From contig NZ_LVWI01000002.1 in NCBI RefSeq assembly GCF_001909055.1, forward strand, positions 434,001 to 498,000: a stretch of DNA of 64,000 bases, read 5' to 3'. The translations under genes were made by a program, and so were the position numbers. Shown here one piece after another: positions 63,260 to 64,000 of this stretch. The DNA comes from Paenibacillus helianthi. GTDB lineage: Bacteria; Bacillota; Bacilli; Paenibacillales; Paenibacillaceae. Every line of letters begins with the position of its first letter. Position 1 is the first letter of the stretch. Under the pieces are notes generated by a model. The model was given only the letters and a program-made list of their open reading frames with translations. It was not told the DNA's origin and ran no database searches.

Positions 63260-64000
63260 GGCTTTTCTCCTCCTTCGCGGGATAGCAGGTCCCAGATGAC
63301 TTCTTTGCCCGGCTTGCCGAGAATGTTGTAAGCATTGCCTTCCACAGCCTCATCGAACTGGCATACCGGCCGGTAAGAGCAAAAGGTGCAGGCTGTTTCC
63401 TGCTGTATCCGGTAAGGCTGAATGGCCACATCACCTTCGGTAATGCGTGTCCCGATATCAGTGATCGTGCTGCGTACCGAGGTCAGCAGATGTCCCCATT
63501 GCTCAGGCGTAGCGACCGAAGCACTGCTGTAAAAGCTCCCGTCGCTCTTCAGTGCCACCGGTACAATCGAGGAATGCCCCTTGTCCAGAGTGGTATCCAT
63601 AAGCGAGACTACTTCACGGTCAGCCGTCAGCAGCCCTTTCATTTTGAAACGCTTCATTAGTTCCTGCTCTGCCTGCTCGCGGTTCATGCCGTTCGCTGAA
63701 GTCAAGAGCGGATCATGCACATGGAAATAGAGCGTTCCGGCAGGAAGAGCAGTCTTGCCGAGCCATTGCTCCGAATAGGTGAGCAGAACATCCAGGTAGG
63801 TAAGCATTTGCAGCGACAGCCCGTAATAGACCTCGTGCAGCTTAAGGTCCTTCTGGCTGGATTTATAGTCGATGACCCGCAGCAGAATGCCTTGCTCGCC
63901 TTCGGCCATATCCACACGGTCGATCCGGCCCACCACCTCCATCACGCAGCCGTTTGGCAGGGTGATTCTAAGCGGCGGAAGGTCCTTGCCGGGTCCAAAA
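63256..64000 (-). CDS. addB: ATP-dependent helicase/nuclease subunit AddB (5' part missing)
   Basis: C-terminal 247 residues of AddB, open at the window edge. The RecB-type nuclease motif is present (VGRIDRVD and VIDYKSS), and the cysteines of the iron-sulfur site are in CTFCSYRPVC. It ends at the ATGA overlap with addA, so addB-addA are coupled, followed by sbcD-sbcC. Confidence 0.93.
   Translation of the reverse strand, partial: FGPGKDLPPLRITLPNGCVMEVVGRIDRVDMAEGEQGILLRVIDYKSSQKDLKLHEVYYGLSLQMLTYLDVLLTYSEQWLGKTALPAGTLYFHVHDPLLTSANGMNREQAEQELMKRFKMKGLLTADREVVSLMDTTLDKGHSSIVPVALKSDGSFYSSASVATPEQWGHLLTSVRSTITDIGTRITEGDVAIQPYRIQQETACTFCSYRPVCQFDEAVEGNAYNILGKPGKEVIWDLLSREGGEKP

Overview
The window looks like a stretch of Paenibacillus (Bacillota, Bacillales) chromosome. 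The evidence is the gene content: sporulation genes (RsfA-type regulator, YlaJ, YqfC, YqfD), the B. subtilis-like yqe/yqf and yla neighbourhoods, AGGAGG-type ribosome binding sites with many TTG starts, a glycine T-box and Paenibacillus-style intergenic repeats. No phage, CRISPR array, transposase, rRNA or tRNA gene was found. Most genes are on the minus strand, and the genus assignment is an inference.

Layout. 1-5.6 kb: an oligopeptide ABC transporter (oppA-B-C-D-F, oppF cut by the window edge) with a terminator hairpin between oppA and oppB. 5.7-11 kb: DUF3397, panE, a forespore regulator, a DUF2626 protein, a secreted coiled-coil protein and an orphan solute-binding protein. 11-18.3 kb: a yla-like cluster (ylaK/PhoH-PIN, ylaJ, ylaL, an LCP protein, ylaH, typA, a small membrane protein). 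18.6-30.1 kb: two divergent TerC genes, thiI with its cysteine desulfurase, a lytic transglycosylase, small conserved proteins, a membrane-anchored subtilase, and a MocR regulator facing an aminotransferase.

30.1-53.2 kb: RNase P RNA, then the conserved core cluster. In transcription order this is rpsU-yqeY, nfeD-floA, an unknown membrane protein, yqfC-yqfD-phoH-pgpH-ybeY-dgkA-cdd, era-yqzL-recO, T-box-glyQ-glyS, yqxD-dnaG-sigA, a membrane protein, trmK-nif3 and rnpB. It serves translation, replication priming, the main sigma factor, cell envelope, c-di-AMP turnover and RNA processing. 53.2-64 kb: a HIT protein and a recombination/repair operon, addB(partial)-addA-sbcD-sbcC, which ends in a branched terminator.

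The window is mainly housekeeping and I found no clear new defence or metabolic system. The points most worth a second look are the class-A-like RNase P RNA, a 54-bp minisatellite that adds a proline-rich repeat to SbcC, two structured intergenic repeats (about 11.2 kb and 42.6 kb), a branched terminator at 54 kb, repeated motifs between the MocR gene and its neighbour, and a PcsB-like coil joined to an uncharacterised C-terminal domain.
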